A DNA stretch of 64,000 bases from Chitinophaga sp. GbtcB8. GTDB lineage: Bacteria; Bacteroidota; Bacteroidia; Chitinophagales; Chitinophagaceae. Position 1 is the stretch's first letter. Each line of letters starts with the position of its first letter. The position numbers were made by a program, and so were the translations under genes. Shown piece by piece: positions 16,857 to 25,908 of this stretch. The notes beneath the pieces are model-generated. The model was not told the DNA's origin. It made no database searches and worked only from the letters and a program-made list of their open reading frames with translations. The stretch lies in assembly GCF_019091455.1 (NCBI RefSeq), contig NZ_JAGXJN010000004.1, positions 222,729 through 286,728 on the forward strand, written 5' to 3'.

Positions 16857-18254
16857 TTACTGATCGTAGCCGGGGTTCTGCGTAAGCTGTTTATTTACAT
16901 CCCTTTCACGTTGCGGCACCGGTAATACCAGGAAATTATCTGTATATACCTTAGTCCCTACATTCATTTTCAGCCTTTTCTTAGTCCACAGCCAGTCGCC
17001 TTCAAAAGCCAGCTCGCGGAAGCGCTCCTGCACAACCTGGTCGGCAGTAACCGTAGCCAGGGCAGTTGCATTGGCGCGGGCCCGTACAAAATTCACATCC
17101 TGCAGCGGAGTGTTGGCGCCTACCTGTGCACCACCGCTGCGGGCATTGGCTTCCGCACGGGTCAGGTACATTTCAGATAAACGTACTACCGGAATAGCTT
17201 TATAGAACAGGGTCCATTTGCCGGTATAGGTGCTGCCCTGGTTACCGGCAATACCATCGCCTTCATATACAAAGGCTTTCCGGTCATCTCCGTCTTCGTA
17301 CAGGTCCAGGTAGGTAGGTGCTACTGTCACATCACCTCTTCCGGATGGTTCCAGGCTATAAGCAGCATACATGGTTGTAAGACCGTTATTGCTGGTACCG
17401 GCATTACTCTGGTTGTTTTGCTGGATGGCAAATACATCCTCAGATGAATTGCTGATATTATTGAATGCTTTATCAAAAGTAGCTGTCAGGGAAAGGCCAC
17501 TCTTGGTGATCACCTCATTGGCAGCAGTAGCAGCCTCTGTATATTTTTGCTGCGCCAGATATACCCTGGAAAGGAATGCCAGTGCAGAGTATTTGGTAGC
17601 CCTGCCATTAGGATTGGTTGCCGGCATTTTATCAGCAGCCTCCGTCAGGTCAGATAAGATCTGGGCATATACTTCTGCTACTTTTGCACGGGGCTTAATA
17701 TCCTTGGAGGCATCATATACTTCCACCGGGTCTAATATCAGCGGCACTGCTTCATTCACAGTCTGGTTACCGGCAGAATAAGGCAAAGCAAAAAAGTTCA
17801 CCAGCTCAAAATAGGTTACCCCTCTGATAAAGCGGGCTTCGGCGGTAATGGCATCCCGCTCGTTTTCATCCAGCAGGTCGGCTTTGGCCAGTACCGTATT
17901 GGCGCTGCTAATGATAATGTAAGCACGGCCCCAGATGCCGGATGCAATGCTGTTAGAGCTTACCATTGCCTTGTTATACACATCTCTGTAGTCCACAAAA
18001 GTGCCCACAAAAGCCGTTTGCCCTGCGCTGCCCAGCAGGTCAGCAATCAATGGGTACCGCTCACCAAAGGCATTAAAGTGCTGCATGGAATTGTAAGCAC
18101 CGAACAACACCGCTTTTACATCCGCAGCAGTTTGTATCTGGTCGGGAGTAATGCTTTGACCCGGTACTACATCCAGCTTTTTATTACAGGCTGCACCGGT
18201 TAACAACAGTGCGCCGGTGAGCAGGCTGATTGATATATATCGCGTAAGTTTCAT
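16857..18254 (-). CDS. SusD/RagB-family outer-membrane nutrient-binding lipoprotein
   Basis: 465 residues from the ATG at 18254; a TTG two codons upstream is less likely. Lipoprotein signal ending TGAAC, then NKKLDVVPGQSITPDQIQ, the usual SusD start. TPR-like helices (FLSRVYLAQQKYTEAATAANEVI) and the C-terminal SusD half with VPVVRLSEMYLTRAEA-like text (KAIPVVRLSEMYLTRAEANA), FRELAFEGDWLWTKKR and LPVPQRERDVN. It caps the SusC barrel and captures substrate at the cell surface. Downstream partner of SusC with a 19-bp gap. The substrate cannot be inferred: no glycoside hydrolase, sulfatase, protease or sigma/anti-sigma pair adjoins. Confidence 0.96.
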   Translation of the reverse strand: MKLTRYISISLLTGALLLTGAACNKKLDVVPGQSITPDQIQTAADVKAVLFGAYNSMQHFNAFGERYPLIADLLGSAGQTAFVGTFVDYRDVYNKAMVSSNSIASGIWGRAYIIISSANTVLAKADLLDENERDAITAEARFIRGVTYFELVNFFALPYSAGNQTVNEAVPLILDPVEVYDASKDIKPRAKVAEVYAQILSDLTEAADKMPATNPNGRATKYSALAFLSRVYLAQQKYTEAATAANEVITKSGLSLTATFDKAFNNISNSSEDVFAIQQNNQSNAGTSNNGLTTMYAAYSLEPSGRGDVTVAPTYLDLYEDGDDRKAFVYEGDGIAGNQGSTYTGKWTLFYKAIPVVRLSEMYLTRAEANARSGGAQVGANTPLQDVNFVRARANATALATVTADQVVQERFRELAFEGDWLWTKKRLKMNVGTKVYTDNFLVLPVPQRERDVNKQLTQNPGYDQ

Positions 18255-18273
18255 GTACAAGAGTTTTAGTCAC

Positions 18274-21200
18274 TTAAAATTTAACATTCAAACCCACCAG
18301 TATCTGCCGTGCCTGGGGAATAGTATAAAAATCTGTTCCCCCTACAATGTTCTGGGAAGTTTCGCTGGTACCACCCAATGGTGCTGTACTTACTTCCGGA
18401 TCACTGATATAATCTGCTTTTGTCCACAGGTTATAACCGGATACATAAACGCGGGCGCTGCTTATTTTCAATGCAGCCATTACAGACTTGGGAATGTTAT
18501 AACCCAGCGTTACTGTTTTCAGGCGTATATAAGAACCATCATAGATCCAGCGTGAAGATGCCCGCTGACCGGTAGGATAACTCAGGCTTACACGCGGCAC
18601 ATTGGTAATATCACCTGGCTTTTGCCACCTGGCCAATACCTCTGTGGTTTGATTATCCAGGCTGCCGCCAAAGCTTGCTGACTGGTATACACCGGCCCTG
18701 TTATAGATCTCGTTACCCTGTACAAAAGTGAAGAAAGCACTCAGGTCAAATCCTTTATAAGAGAAGGTGTTATTAAAACCTCCTGTAAAATCAGGATTGG
18801 AGTTACCTACTACTTTTCTTACAGCCTGGTTATAGCTAGTGGTAGGCTTACCGTCTTTATCTTCATATAAAGCATCGCCGGTTGCAGGATCTACACCTAA
18901 ATATTTCTGCAGGAAAAAAGCGCCGATAGCTTCGCCTTCAACAGCGCGTTGCTGGCCGGCTTCAATGATCTGTCCCTGTATATCAGTAATGCGGTTCTTA
19001 TTGTAAGCAATGTTAAAGGATGTGGTCCAGCGGAAAGGCCCGTCAAAGTTGATGGAATTCAATGTCAGCTCGACCCCTTTGTTGCTTAACTTACCTAAGT
19101 TCTGCGTAATAAAGCTATACCCGGTTGTTGATGGTATATTTACAGCCAGCAACAGATCTGAGGTCTTCTTATCATAATAATCTACTTCACCACTCAGGCG
19201 CCCTTTAAATAAGCCGAATTCCAAACCTACGTCAAACTGTTTTGTTTTTTCCCAGTGCAGGTCGGGGTTAGCCAGCTGGGAAGGTACAAACCCAGGCAGG
19301 CCCGGATAGTTGCTGATATTGTATAATGACAGATATTGATACTCCCCTATTTCTGCGTTCCCTGTAAAACCGTAGCTGGCGCGCAGTTTCAGGAAACTTA
19401 ATGTCTGCTGGCTCTTCAGAAAATCTTCCTGTGAAATTACCCAGCCTGCAGATACTGCGGGGAAAGTACCCCAGCGGTTATTGGGTCCAAAACGGGAAGA
19501 ACCGTCTGTTCTTACACTGGCGCCCAGCAGGTACTTATCGTTAAAGCTATAGTTAGCGCGCAGGAAGTAAGATAAAAAGTCGTAACGGTCGTTGGTAGAA
19601 GAACCAAAGGTTACGTTGGTAGCACCGGACAAATTCTTCACCGCATCAGAAGGATAACCTTCTGCCTGGATGGAATTTGATTTGGTATCATTCTGCAGGT
19701 AGCTCATACCTAAGGTAGCAGTCAATTTATGCTTGCCGCCCAGTACCGGAGAAATGGTAAAGTAGTTATTGGTATTGAATGATACGGCCTGTGTGCTGAA
19801 ATTCTGGCCTTTACCAATACCGCCGCCATCCGTAGCATCCTTACCAACAAAACCTTCCTGGTAAAAGCTCATGATGTCTGCACCAAACTCACTGCGGAAG
19901 GATAACCAGGGAAGGAAATTATAGCTGGCATAAGCGTTGCCTAAGCTTCTGAAAGTGGTTTGTACATCACTGTTCAGCGCTGCATCTACCAGACCGTTGG
20001 CATATAAGGTGCGTTTATTTAACTTGCCGGTTTCGGGGTCAATAAGCGGTGAGATCGGTATCTGTGCTACGATCTGGCCGGGAGTAGAATAAGAGTTATC
20101 ATCAGAAACACGGTTCAGCTCAGAGCGTGTAATGCTAAGGTTCAGGCCTAATGATAATTTATCTGTAGCAGAATGTTCCAGGTTTAAGCGGCCACCATAA
20201 CGTTTAAAGCGGTTTACGATCACTACTGCATCCTGGTCGTTATAAAAACCGGAAGCAAAGAACCGGGTTTTTTCATTACCGCCGCTTGCGCTCAGGTTCA
20301 CCTGATTGCCATGGGCTACCTTACGGTATAACTGATCTTCCCAGTTAACATCCACCGCCTGTTTACTCCAGTCGGTACCTAATGCATAATTGTCCAGCAA
20401 ACCTTCATAGTAAGATTTATAATCTGCAATAGCATCTGCTTCGGTATCATAACCGGTATCACCGTTTGCAAAATCTATCTTACCATCATTTACGGCTGCT
20501 TCCTCAATCAGGTCAACATATTGTTTGGCATTCAGGAAATGACGTTTTTTGGTAGGCTTGCCCCAGCTGGTATTCATATCCAGGCTTAACACTGTTTTCT
20601 GACCGGCGCGGCCTTTTTTGGTGGTTACCAATACTACGCCATTGGCTCCACGGGCGCCATAAATAGCGGTAGCTGATGCATCTTTTAAAACCTCTATAGA
20701 TTCAATATCGTTCGGGTTCAGGTCAGCAACAGGGTTGGTGATCTCGTTGTTTACATCAGACTGGCTTGCTGTTTGTATGGGCAAACCATCTATTACATAC
20801 AGCGGCTGGCTGCTGGCAGAAATAGAAGAGGTACCGCGTATGCGCACCTTCAATCCCTGGCCTACCTTACCACTGCCGGATTCTATTACCACACCGGCGG
20901 CTTTACCCTGTATAGCAGATTCAAAGCTGGGCGCCGGGAAATTCTCTATTTCGTGGCTGCTTACTTTGGCTACAGAGCCTGTAATATCACGTTTGGTTTG
21001 TGTACCATAACCAACCACCACTACTTCAGACAGGTCTTTGTTACCTGTGCTCATAGAGATGTTTACAGTACTTTGATTGGTTACGGTAATTTCCTGGCTG
21101 GCATAACCAATGAAAGAAAATACCAGTGTGTTGGCGCCTTTAGGTAAAGTCACTGTATAGGTACCATTAATACCGGTAGCAGTGCCCACAGCAGTACCTT

Positions 21201-21339
21201 TCACCTGTACGGTAACACCTGGCAGATCGCTGCCATCTTTGGCGTCTGTTACCTTACCGGTGATAGTTTTTTGCTGTGCATAGGCGAATTGAGACATGAC
21301 GAGCAGCATGCCTGCAAGAAGGGAGTAGATTCTTCGCAT
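18274..21339 (-). CDS. SusC/RagA-family TonB-linked outer-membrane transporter
   Basis: 1021 residues. Signal peptide ending AYAQ, a carboxypeptidase-regulatory-like domain at about 25-100 (ITGKVTDAKDGSDLPGVTV, FSFIGYASQEI), the TonB-box-like EVVVVGYGTQ near 107-116, the plug domain (IQGKAAGVVIESGSGKVGQG, PLYVIDGLPI, IESIEVLKDASATAIYGARGANGVV) and a 22-strand barrel ending in GLNVKF. It imports a substrate using the proton-motive force through TonB. First gene of a two-gene operon with SusD. A -7 box at 21505-21512 gives a leader of about 160 nt, long enough for RNA-level control. No N-terminal FecR-signalling extension is present. Confidence 0.97.
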   Translation of the reverse strand: MRRIYSLLAGMLLVMSQFAYAQQKTITGKVTDAKDGSDLPGVTVQVKGTAVGTATGINGTYTVTLPKGANTLVFSFIGYASQEITVTNQSTVNISMSTGNKDLSEVVVVGYGTQTKRDITGSVAKVSSHEIENFPAPSFESAIQGKAAGVVIESGSGKVGQGLKVRIRGTSSISASSQPLYVIDGLPIQTASQSDVNNEITNPVADLNPNDIESIEVLKDASATAIYGARGANGVVLVTTKKGRAGQKTVLSLDMNTSWGKPTKKRHFLNAKQYVDLIEEAAVNDGKIDFANGDTGYDTEADAIADYKSYYEGLLDNYALGTDWSKQAVDVNWEDQLYRKVAHGNQVNLSASGGNEKTRFFASGFYNDQDAVVIVNRFKRYGGRLNLEHSATDKLSLGLNLSITRSELNRVSDDNSYSTPGQIVAQIPISPLIDPETGKLNKRTLYANGLVDAALNSDVQTTFRSLGNAYASYNFLPWLSFRSEFGADIMSFYQEGFVGKDATDGGGIGKGQNFSTQAVSFNTNNYFTISPVLGGKHKLTATLGMSYLQNDTKSNSIQAEGYPSDAVKNLSGATNVTFGSSTNDRYDFLSYFLRANYSFNDKYLLGASVRTDGSSRFGPNNRWGTFPAVSAGWVISQEDFLKSQQTLSFLKLRASYGFTGNAEIGEYQYLSLYNISNYPGLPGFVPSQLANPDLHWEKTKQFDVGLEFGLFKGRLSGEVDYYDKKTSDLLLAVNIPSTTGYSFITQNLGKLSNKGVELTLNSINFDGPFRWTTSFNIAYNKNRITDIQGQIIEAGQQRAVEGEAIGAFFLQKYLGVDPATGDALYEDKDGKPTTSYNQAVRKVVGNSNPDFTGGFNNTFSYKGFDLSAFFTFVQGNEIYNRAGVYQSASFGGSLDNQTTEVLARWQKPGDITNVPRVSLSYPTGQRASSRWIYDGSYIRLKTVTLGYNIPKSVMAALKISSARVYVSGYNLWTKADYISDPEVSTAPLGGTSETSQNIVGGTDFYTIPQARQILVGLNVKF

Positions 21340-21504
21340 AAGCTATTTTTTGGTTCAAAGTTTAACGGGGTTCAGCCGACAGGCCGAAATAAGGTTTTAT
21401 AACATTCATTTCAAAAGACGGTACATCAGTTCCATTAGTCATTTGGTTGTCCCACAAGTCAGAAATTTCCGTAATTAAATAAAATTTAACCTGGAAAAAA
21501 GAAA

Positions 21505-21512
21505 CAAATATA
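21505..21512 (-). promoter_or_regulatory. -7 promoter box of the susC-susD operon
   Basis: Minus-strand TATATTTG, exact match; implies a long leader (about 21340-21498). Confidence 0.6.
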
Positions 21513-21524
21513 AGGCTTTAAATG

Positions 21525-21561
21525 AAAAACTCCATTTACCACAAAGGCAAATGGAGTTTTT
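21525..21561. terminator. Terminator after the zinc metallopeptidase gene
   Basis: AAAAACTCCATTT and AAATGGAGTTTTT are perfect 13-bp arms around 11 nt; T-runs on both strands. Lies 29 bp beyond the minus-strand stop codon and just upstream of the susC promoter. Confidence 0.85.
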
Positions 21562-21589
21562 CGCTTAAATGATTAAACCCTTGATAATT

Positions 21590-22315
21590 TTAGTCTCTGT
21601 TACGGGCGCCCATATAAATAAGTATATACTGTACCAGGGTGGCAATAGAAGCCACAGCGGCTACCACATAGGTCAGGGCGGCCCACCACAGGGCATCTTT
21701 GGCTTTGCCGTATTCAGCCGGCTGCATGAGCGCGGCGCTATTTAGCCAGGCCAGGCCCCGGCGGGAGGCATCAAACTCCACCGGCAGGGTGATCACCGCA
21801 AACAGGGTGGTTACGCCAAATAATATAATACCGCCCAGTAATAAGGCCGGAAACACATTTACCAGCAAAATACCCCCTAAAAGCACCCATTGTACCAGGT
21901 TGGAGCTTACCTGCACGGCCGGAACCAGCTTGGAGCGCAGTCCAAGCCACTTATAGGCCTGGGCGTGCTGTACGGCATGGCCGCATTCGTGAGCCGCCAC
22001 AGCGGCCGCAGCCACACTGGCAGTGCTGTATACGTCAGGGCTCAGGTTCACGGTTTTGTTTTCCGGGTTATAGTGGTCAGAGAGAAAACCGTCCACAGAA
22101 ACCACCTGCACATCGTAAATACCGTTGTCCTGCAGCATTTTCTCCGCAATTTGCTTACCGGTAAATCCGGATGAGACGGGTACCTGGCTGTATTCCTTAA
22201 ACTTGCTGCGCAGCCGCCAGCTCACCAGCAGGCTAATGCCTATGAATAACAGGGATAAAAGCATTACCCCGGGCGGCATACCGGGCATTATAAATAACAT
22301 AAGATCAGTTGTCAT
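21590..22315 (-). CDS. Membrane zinc metallopeptidase, YugP-like (Zn_peptidase_2)
   Basis: 241 residues from the ATG at 22315 (a TTG at 22321 is possible). N-terminal membrane segment (LFIMPGMPPGVMLLSLLFIGISLLV in hydrophobic character), then GFTGKQIAEKMLQDNGI, and DHYNPENKTVNLSPDVY. The zincin motif is AAHECGHAVQHAQ (HExxH). Two or three further hydrophobic helices fill the C-terminal half (VLLGGILLVN, LLLGGIILFGV). The order matches the YugP/DUF-type neutral zinc metallopeptidases of bacterial membranes, whose substrates are not established. Own promoter and terminator. Confidence 0.92.
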   Translation of the reverse strand: MTTDLMLFIMPGMPPGVMLLSLLFIGISLLVSWRLRSKFKEYSQVPVSSGFTGKQIAEKMLQDNGIYDVQVVSVDGFLSDHYNPENKTVNLSPDVYSTASVAAAAVAAHECGHAVQHAQAYKWLGLRSKLVPAVQVSSNLVQWVLLGGILLVNVFPALLLGGIILFGVTTLFAVITLPVEFDASRRGLAWLNSAALMQPAEYGKAKDALWWAALTYVVAAVASIATLVQYILIYMGARNRD

Positions 22316-22339
22316 GCTCAATGAAGGTTAATTCTGTAA

Positions 22340-22347
22340 CAAAATTA
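22340..22347 (-). promoter_or_regulatory. -7 promoter box of the zinc metallopeptidase gene
   Basis: Minus-strand TAATTTTG, exact TAnnTTTG match, with a leader of about 20 nt. Confidence 0.55.
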
Positions 22348-22763
22348 CTACTGTATTCTATCAAAATGTTATCCAATACCACTGCGGTACAAGGTTTTAG
22401 GCTTTTCTTAAGAAATCCCGGGCAAACAGGCCTCCGGAGTGTCAGTTTCAAAAATTAATGCTGTCATTGTGGCGTCATGTAAGCAATATCATATATTTAT
22501 TATAGACTATTTGTCAGGAACAAGGCACTCTATTATTAAGTTTTTTTTATATGTAAAATAAACCGGCATCACTCCTATTTATCAATATTTTACGACCTTT
22601 CAACGCAAGTAATATTAAACTCAGAATGCCCTGAAACAGGCGATGGGAGCCGATCTGTCACATTATGAAAATTGCTCAAAAGTTATTCACATCAATTAAA
22701 TAAACTTTTTTATTCTGAACCCATTTAGTAATTTAGACCTGAATTTAATGGGTTAGTAAGTAG
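22348..22763. other. Gene-free AT-rich region, possible small RNA
   Basis: No ORF with protein-like composition. It ends in a strong plus-strand terminator (22764-22804) although no plus-strand gene precedes it. Local structures: CAGA...TCTG enclosing GCCCTGAAACAGGC near 22625-22665, and AACCCATT pairing with AATGGGTT (22718-22725 with 22747-22754). A non-coding transcript ending at 22804 is possible. One DnaA-box-like 9-mer is at 22683-22691. Confidence 0.35.
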
Positions 22764-22804
22764 AAAGAGTCAACGGAATCTTCTGTTGGCTCTTTTTCTT
22801 TTTA
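22764..22804 (+). terminator. Orphan Rho-independent terminator
   Basis: AAAGAGTCAAC pairs with GTTGGCTCTTT (one G-T pair), followed by a T-rich tract. No annotated plus-strand gene ends upstream; the nearest is more than 9 kb away. Confidence 0.75.
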
Positions 22805-22887
22805 CAAATCATTACGCGGTATAAAATCACTGCTTATTTGTTATCCTCATTTCCTGTTTACACTTCTCAAATCATTTAACTTACCAT

Positions 22888-22895
22888 TACCTTTA
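22888..22895 (+). promoter_or_regulatory. -7-like box 4 nt before radA
   Basis: TACCTTTA differs from TAnnTTTG only at the last base and ends 4 nt before the ATG, the same geometry as at recR and the AlkB-like gene. Confidence 0.45.
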
Positions 22896-22899
22896 TTGC

Positions 22900-24273
22900 A
22901 TGAGTAAAATTAAAACCGCATTCTTTTGTCAGCAATGCGGATATGAATCAGCAAAATGGAGCGGGCGTTGTCCCAGCTGCGGACAATGGAACACATTTGT
23001 AGAAGAAAAGATCCAGAAAGATATTCCACTCAGGAACAGCAGCTGGAAACAACCCGAACTTTCGCCCGCTGCAGATAATATTGTAAACCTCTCTGAAGTA
23101 AGCAGCACAGAAGACGAACGCTTAATAACAGGTGACGCAGAGCTGAACCGCGTGCTGGGCGGCGGTATTGTGCCAGGCTCCCTGGTGCTGGTAGGCGGTG
23201 AGCCCGGCATTGGTAAGTCTACTTTATTCCTGCAAAATGCATTACAGCTATCGCAGATCACTACACTTTATATCAGCGGGGAAGAAAGTGCGCAGCAAAT
23301 AAAAATGCGTGCCGATCGATTAAAGATCCAGAATGATCAGTTCTTCCTGCTTACAGAAACATCTACCCAAACTATTTTCCAGGAAATAAAAAAACTGCGC
23401 CCGCAGCTGGTGATCGTAGACTCTATTCAAACCCTGCAATCACCTTTTATTGAAGCAGCTCCCGGCAGCATTTCACAGATCCGCGAAACCACCGCAGAAA
23501 TGCAGCGTTTTGCCAAAGAAACGCATACGCCTGTATTCCTGATAGGGCATATTACCAAAGACGGCGCCATTGCCGGCATCGAGATACTGGAGCACATGGT
23601 AGATACCGTGCTGCAGTTTGAAGGCGACCAGCATTATGCCTACCGTATTTTACGCACTATCAAGAACCGCTTTGGATCCACCTCTGAACTGGGTATTTAT
23701 GAAATGACGGGGTATGGCCTGCGGCAGGTAACCAACCCTTCTGAAATATTGATCTCGCAACGGGAGGATCAGCTAAGCGGTGTAGCCATTGCTGCTACTA
23801 TGGAAGGTATGCGCCCTATGCTGGTAGAGGTGCAGGCACTGGTAACACAATCTGTTTACGGCACGCCGCAACGTACTGCTACTGGTTTTGACCTGCGCCG
23901 CCTGCAGCTGCTGCTGGCTGTACTGGAAAAACGCGGCGGCTTTCACTTTGGTGTAAAGGATGTGTTCTTAAACATTGCCGGCGGCATCCGGGTAGAGGAT
24001 CCTGCTATTGACCTGGCAGTTTTATGCGCGCTGCTTTCCTCTTATGAAGATACTGCCATAGGCAGTAAGATCTGTTTTGCCGGTGAAGTTGGACTCAGCG
24101 GGGAGATCCGCGCTGTAAACCGTATTGAACAGCGTATTGCAGAAGCGGAGAAATTAGGCTTTGATAAGATCTTTATTTCCCGCTATAACAAACAGGGCGC
24201 GCATAGCGGCAAGTTCAATATTGAAGTAGCGCCGGTAGGCCGGGTAGATGAAGTATATCAGCAACTGTTCTAA
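22900..24273 (+). CDS. radA: DNA repair protein RadA
   Basis: 457 residues. N-terminal zinc finger with Cys10, Cys13, Cys24 and Cys27. RecA-like ATPase: Walker A GGEPGIGKST at 99-108, Walker B near QLVIVDSIQTL, and the RadA-specific KNRFG motif near residue 255. The C-terminal Lon-protease-like domain (FDLRRLQLLLAVLEKRGG, VFLNIAGGIRVEDPAIDLAV) lacks protease function in this family. It drives branch migration of recombination intermediates with RecA. Start ATG at 22900 from the conserved start MSKIKTAFFCQQCG. Predicted leaderless. Confidence 0.97.
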   Translation: MSKIKTAFFCQQCGYESAKWSGRCPSCGQWNTFVEEKIQKDIPLRNSSWKQPELSPAADNIVNLSEVSSTEDERLITGDAELNRVLGGGIVPGSLVLVGGEPGIGKSTLFLQNALQLSQITTLYISGEESAQQIKMRADRLKIQNDQFFLLTETSTQTIFQEIKKLRPQLVIVDSIQTLQSPFIEAAPGSISQIRETTAEMQRFAKETHTPVFLIGHITKDGAIAGIEILEHMVDTVLQFEGDQHYAYRILRTIKNRFGSTSELGIYEMTGYGLRQVTNPSEILISQREDQLSGVAIAATMEGMRPMLVEVQALVTQSVYGTPQRTATGFDLRRLQLLLAVLEKRGGFHFGVKDVFLNIAGGIRVEDPAIDLAVLCALLSSYEDTAIGSKICFAGEVGLSGEIRAVNRIEQRIAEAEKLGFDKIFISRYNKQGAHSGKFNIEVAPVGRVDEVYQQLF

Positions 24274-24364
24274 GAATGTAAGATTTTCAATGCTAAATGT
24301 AAAAGTCAGTGCAGTACTGCATTCACTTTTACATTTAGCATTTTACATTTATGATTTTACATTC
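24274..24364. repeat. Heptad-repeat hairpin 8 (word TGnnAAA)
   Basis: Left arm 24274-24306 (33 nt) and right arm 24325-24364 (40 nt) are complementary, with the right arm one heptad longer. It starts at the radA stop codon. The left arm closely matches the right arm of hairpin 1 at 1777-1809, which shows that this is a dispersed repeat. Confidence 0.85.
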
Positions 24365-24417
24365 ATTTCCCTATCTCCCTGTTAATCATTATTTTCATAA
24401 TGATTTAACGCATATCC

Positions 24418-25116
24418 ATGACCACTGTTAACACCCTGCTCTCATCGCTGGTGCATCTCTTTTATCCGCACACCTGTGAGGGCTGCGGCCGCGACCTGGC
24501 CCGCACAGAACAGATCCTTTGTTTGCATTGCAACCGGAAGCTGCCGGCTACCGGCTTTCAGCAGCACTTGCATAATCCGGTGGAGAAAATTTTCTGGGGC
24601 CGTGTAAACATCCGTTATGCCATGGCAGCCTACTACTACACCCAGGCATCCATGCTGCAAAAATTAATTCACCAGTTCAAGTACCACCAGCGGAAAGATA
24701 TTGCCCTGCACCTGGGCCGGCAAATGGGCCATATGCTGTTACAAAGCACATGGCTATACGAAATTGACTGCATTATACCTGTACCTCTATATGCCGCCAG
24801 GGAAAGGCAGCGCGGTTATAACCAGGCAGCCCTGCTGGCACAGGGTATTGCCACTGTGGTGCAAAAACCGGCATTACCCCATGCCGTGCAAAGAATGCAG
24901 CATGCCGGTTCCCAAACCCGCCGGAACCGTGCCTCCCGCTGGGAAAATGTATCCCGCGTATTTGCCGTTAAAAAACCGGATACCTTACAGGGCCGTCATG
25001 TGCTGTTAATAGATGATGTAATTACCACCGGCGCCACTACAGAAGCCTGCAGCCAGGCACTGGTGGCCGCCCGGGCTACGGTAAGCATTTGTACCCTGGC
25101 TTATACCAGCAGCTGA
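24418..25116 (+). CDS. ComF-family phosphoribosyltransferase-like protein
   Basis: 232 residues. N-terminal double-zinc-finger motif Cys20, Cys23, Cys35, Cys38. A PRTase domain follows, with IPVPLYAARERQRGYNQAALLA and the PRPP-binding loop LLIDDVITTGATT. ComF proteins accompany DNA uptake for natural transformation in several bacteria, but in most genomes the role is unproven; no other competence gene adjoins here. Preceded by a palindrome (AATCATTAT/ATAATGATT, 24384-24405). ATG at 24418. Confidence 0.92.
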   Translation: MTTVNTLLSSLVHLFYPHTCEGCGRDLARTEQILCLHCNRKLPATGFQQHLHNPVEKIFWGRVNIRYAMAAYYYTQASMLQKLIHQFKYHQRKDIALHLGRQMGHMLLQSTWLYEIDCIIPVPLYAARERQRGYNQAALLAQGIATVVQKPALPHAVQRMQHAGSQTRRNRASRWENVSRVFAVKKPDTLQGRHVLLIDDVITTGATTEACSQALVAARATVSICTLAYTSS

Positions 25117-25219
25117 TGCCCGCCGCTGGTATAATTAATTGCTTAATTTGATAGAGGATAATTAACTTTACAAGCCAGATTAAAACCCTGCATATTTTGC
25201 CTTACAAAAACTTACCATC

Positions 25220-25756
25220 ATGATTAAGACATTGATAACTACCATACTCTTTGCGTTTATGACAGCGGCCGGAACGGTTTATAATTTCAAAGTTGAATCT
25301 ATTGACGGTGGCAAGATCAATTTTGCCGATTACAAAGGGAAAAAGATCCTGATCGTTAACACGGCATCCCAATGCGGTAACACGCCCCAGTATGCCGACC
25401 TGGAAAACCTGTATAAAAAATATGAAGGTAAGCTGGTGATCATCGGTTTCCCGGCCAATAACTTCCATGCGCAGGAACCCGGCTCCAATAAAGAGATCCA
25501 GGAGTTCTGCACAAAGAAATATGCAGTAACTTTTCCCATGGCGGCTAAAATATCTGTAAAGGGCGATGATATTCATCCGTTATACAAATGGCTGCTGGCA
25601 GAAAGCAAGGCCAAACATTTTCAGCCGGAAGAAGTAACCTGGAACTTCCAGAAATACCTGCTGGATGAAAAAGGTAACCTGGTAGCTGTATTTGCTCCTA
25701 AAACACAGCCCATGTCTGCCGAAGTGATTGCAGCCATTGAAAAGCACTACAACTAA
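25220..25756 (+). CDS. Glutathione peroxidase-like thiol peroxidase with signal peptide
   Basis: 178 residues. An N-terminal hydrophobic segment (TTILFAFMTAAG) suggests export to the periplasm. Catalytic tetrad present: Cys52 (NTASQCGNT), Gln85 (HAQEPG), Trp141-Asn142 (VTWNFQKYL). The Cys in the usual FPCNQF motif is Ala79 here (FPANNF). Cys97 (FCTKKYAVTFP) lies where the resolving cysteine of thioredoxin-dependent GPx is expected. Reduces hydroperoxides, probably with thioredoxin rather than glutathione as donor (inference from the family). A TATTTTG-like box lies about 25 nt upstream. Confidence 0.93.
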   Translation: MIKTLITTILFAFMTAAGTVYNFKVESIDGGKINFADYKGKKILIVNTASQCGNTPQYADLENLYKKYEGKLVIIGFPANNFHAQEPGSNKEIQEFCTKKYAVTFPMAAKISVKGDDIHPLYKWLLAESKAKHFQPEEVTWNFQKYLLDEKGNLVAVFAPKTQPMSAEVIAAIEKHYN

Positions 25757-25832
25757 TCATTGTAGCCAGGCGACAGACCCCTTCTCCCTCTCGTAACTAT
25801 TTGCCAGTTTAGACGATACGTTTTTTTATATA

Positions 25833-25882
25833 ACACTACACACACATCCTGTAAAACTAAATCAGGGATGGGTGTGTAGTGT
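25833..25882. terminator. Hairpin after the glutathione peroxidase gene
   Basis: A long stem of ACACTACACACACATCCTG with its near-perfect complement around an 11-nt loop. The plus-strand T-run is weak, so termination efficiency is uncertain. Confidence 0.5.
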
Positions 25883-25908
25883 TTGCTGTATGATCCAATG
25901 CATATGCT

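Noticed and set aside
9806..22691. Two DnaA-box-like 9-mers (TTATCCACA at 9806, TTATTCACA at 22683) as a replication origin
   Set aside because: Each is single, they are 13 kb apart, and no dnaA, dnaN or parAB gene or box cluster is near. One such 9-mer is expected by chance in a window this size.
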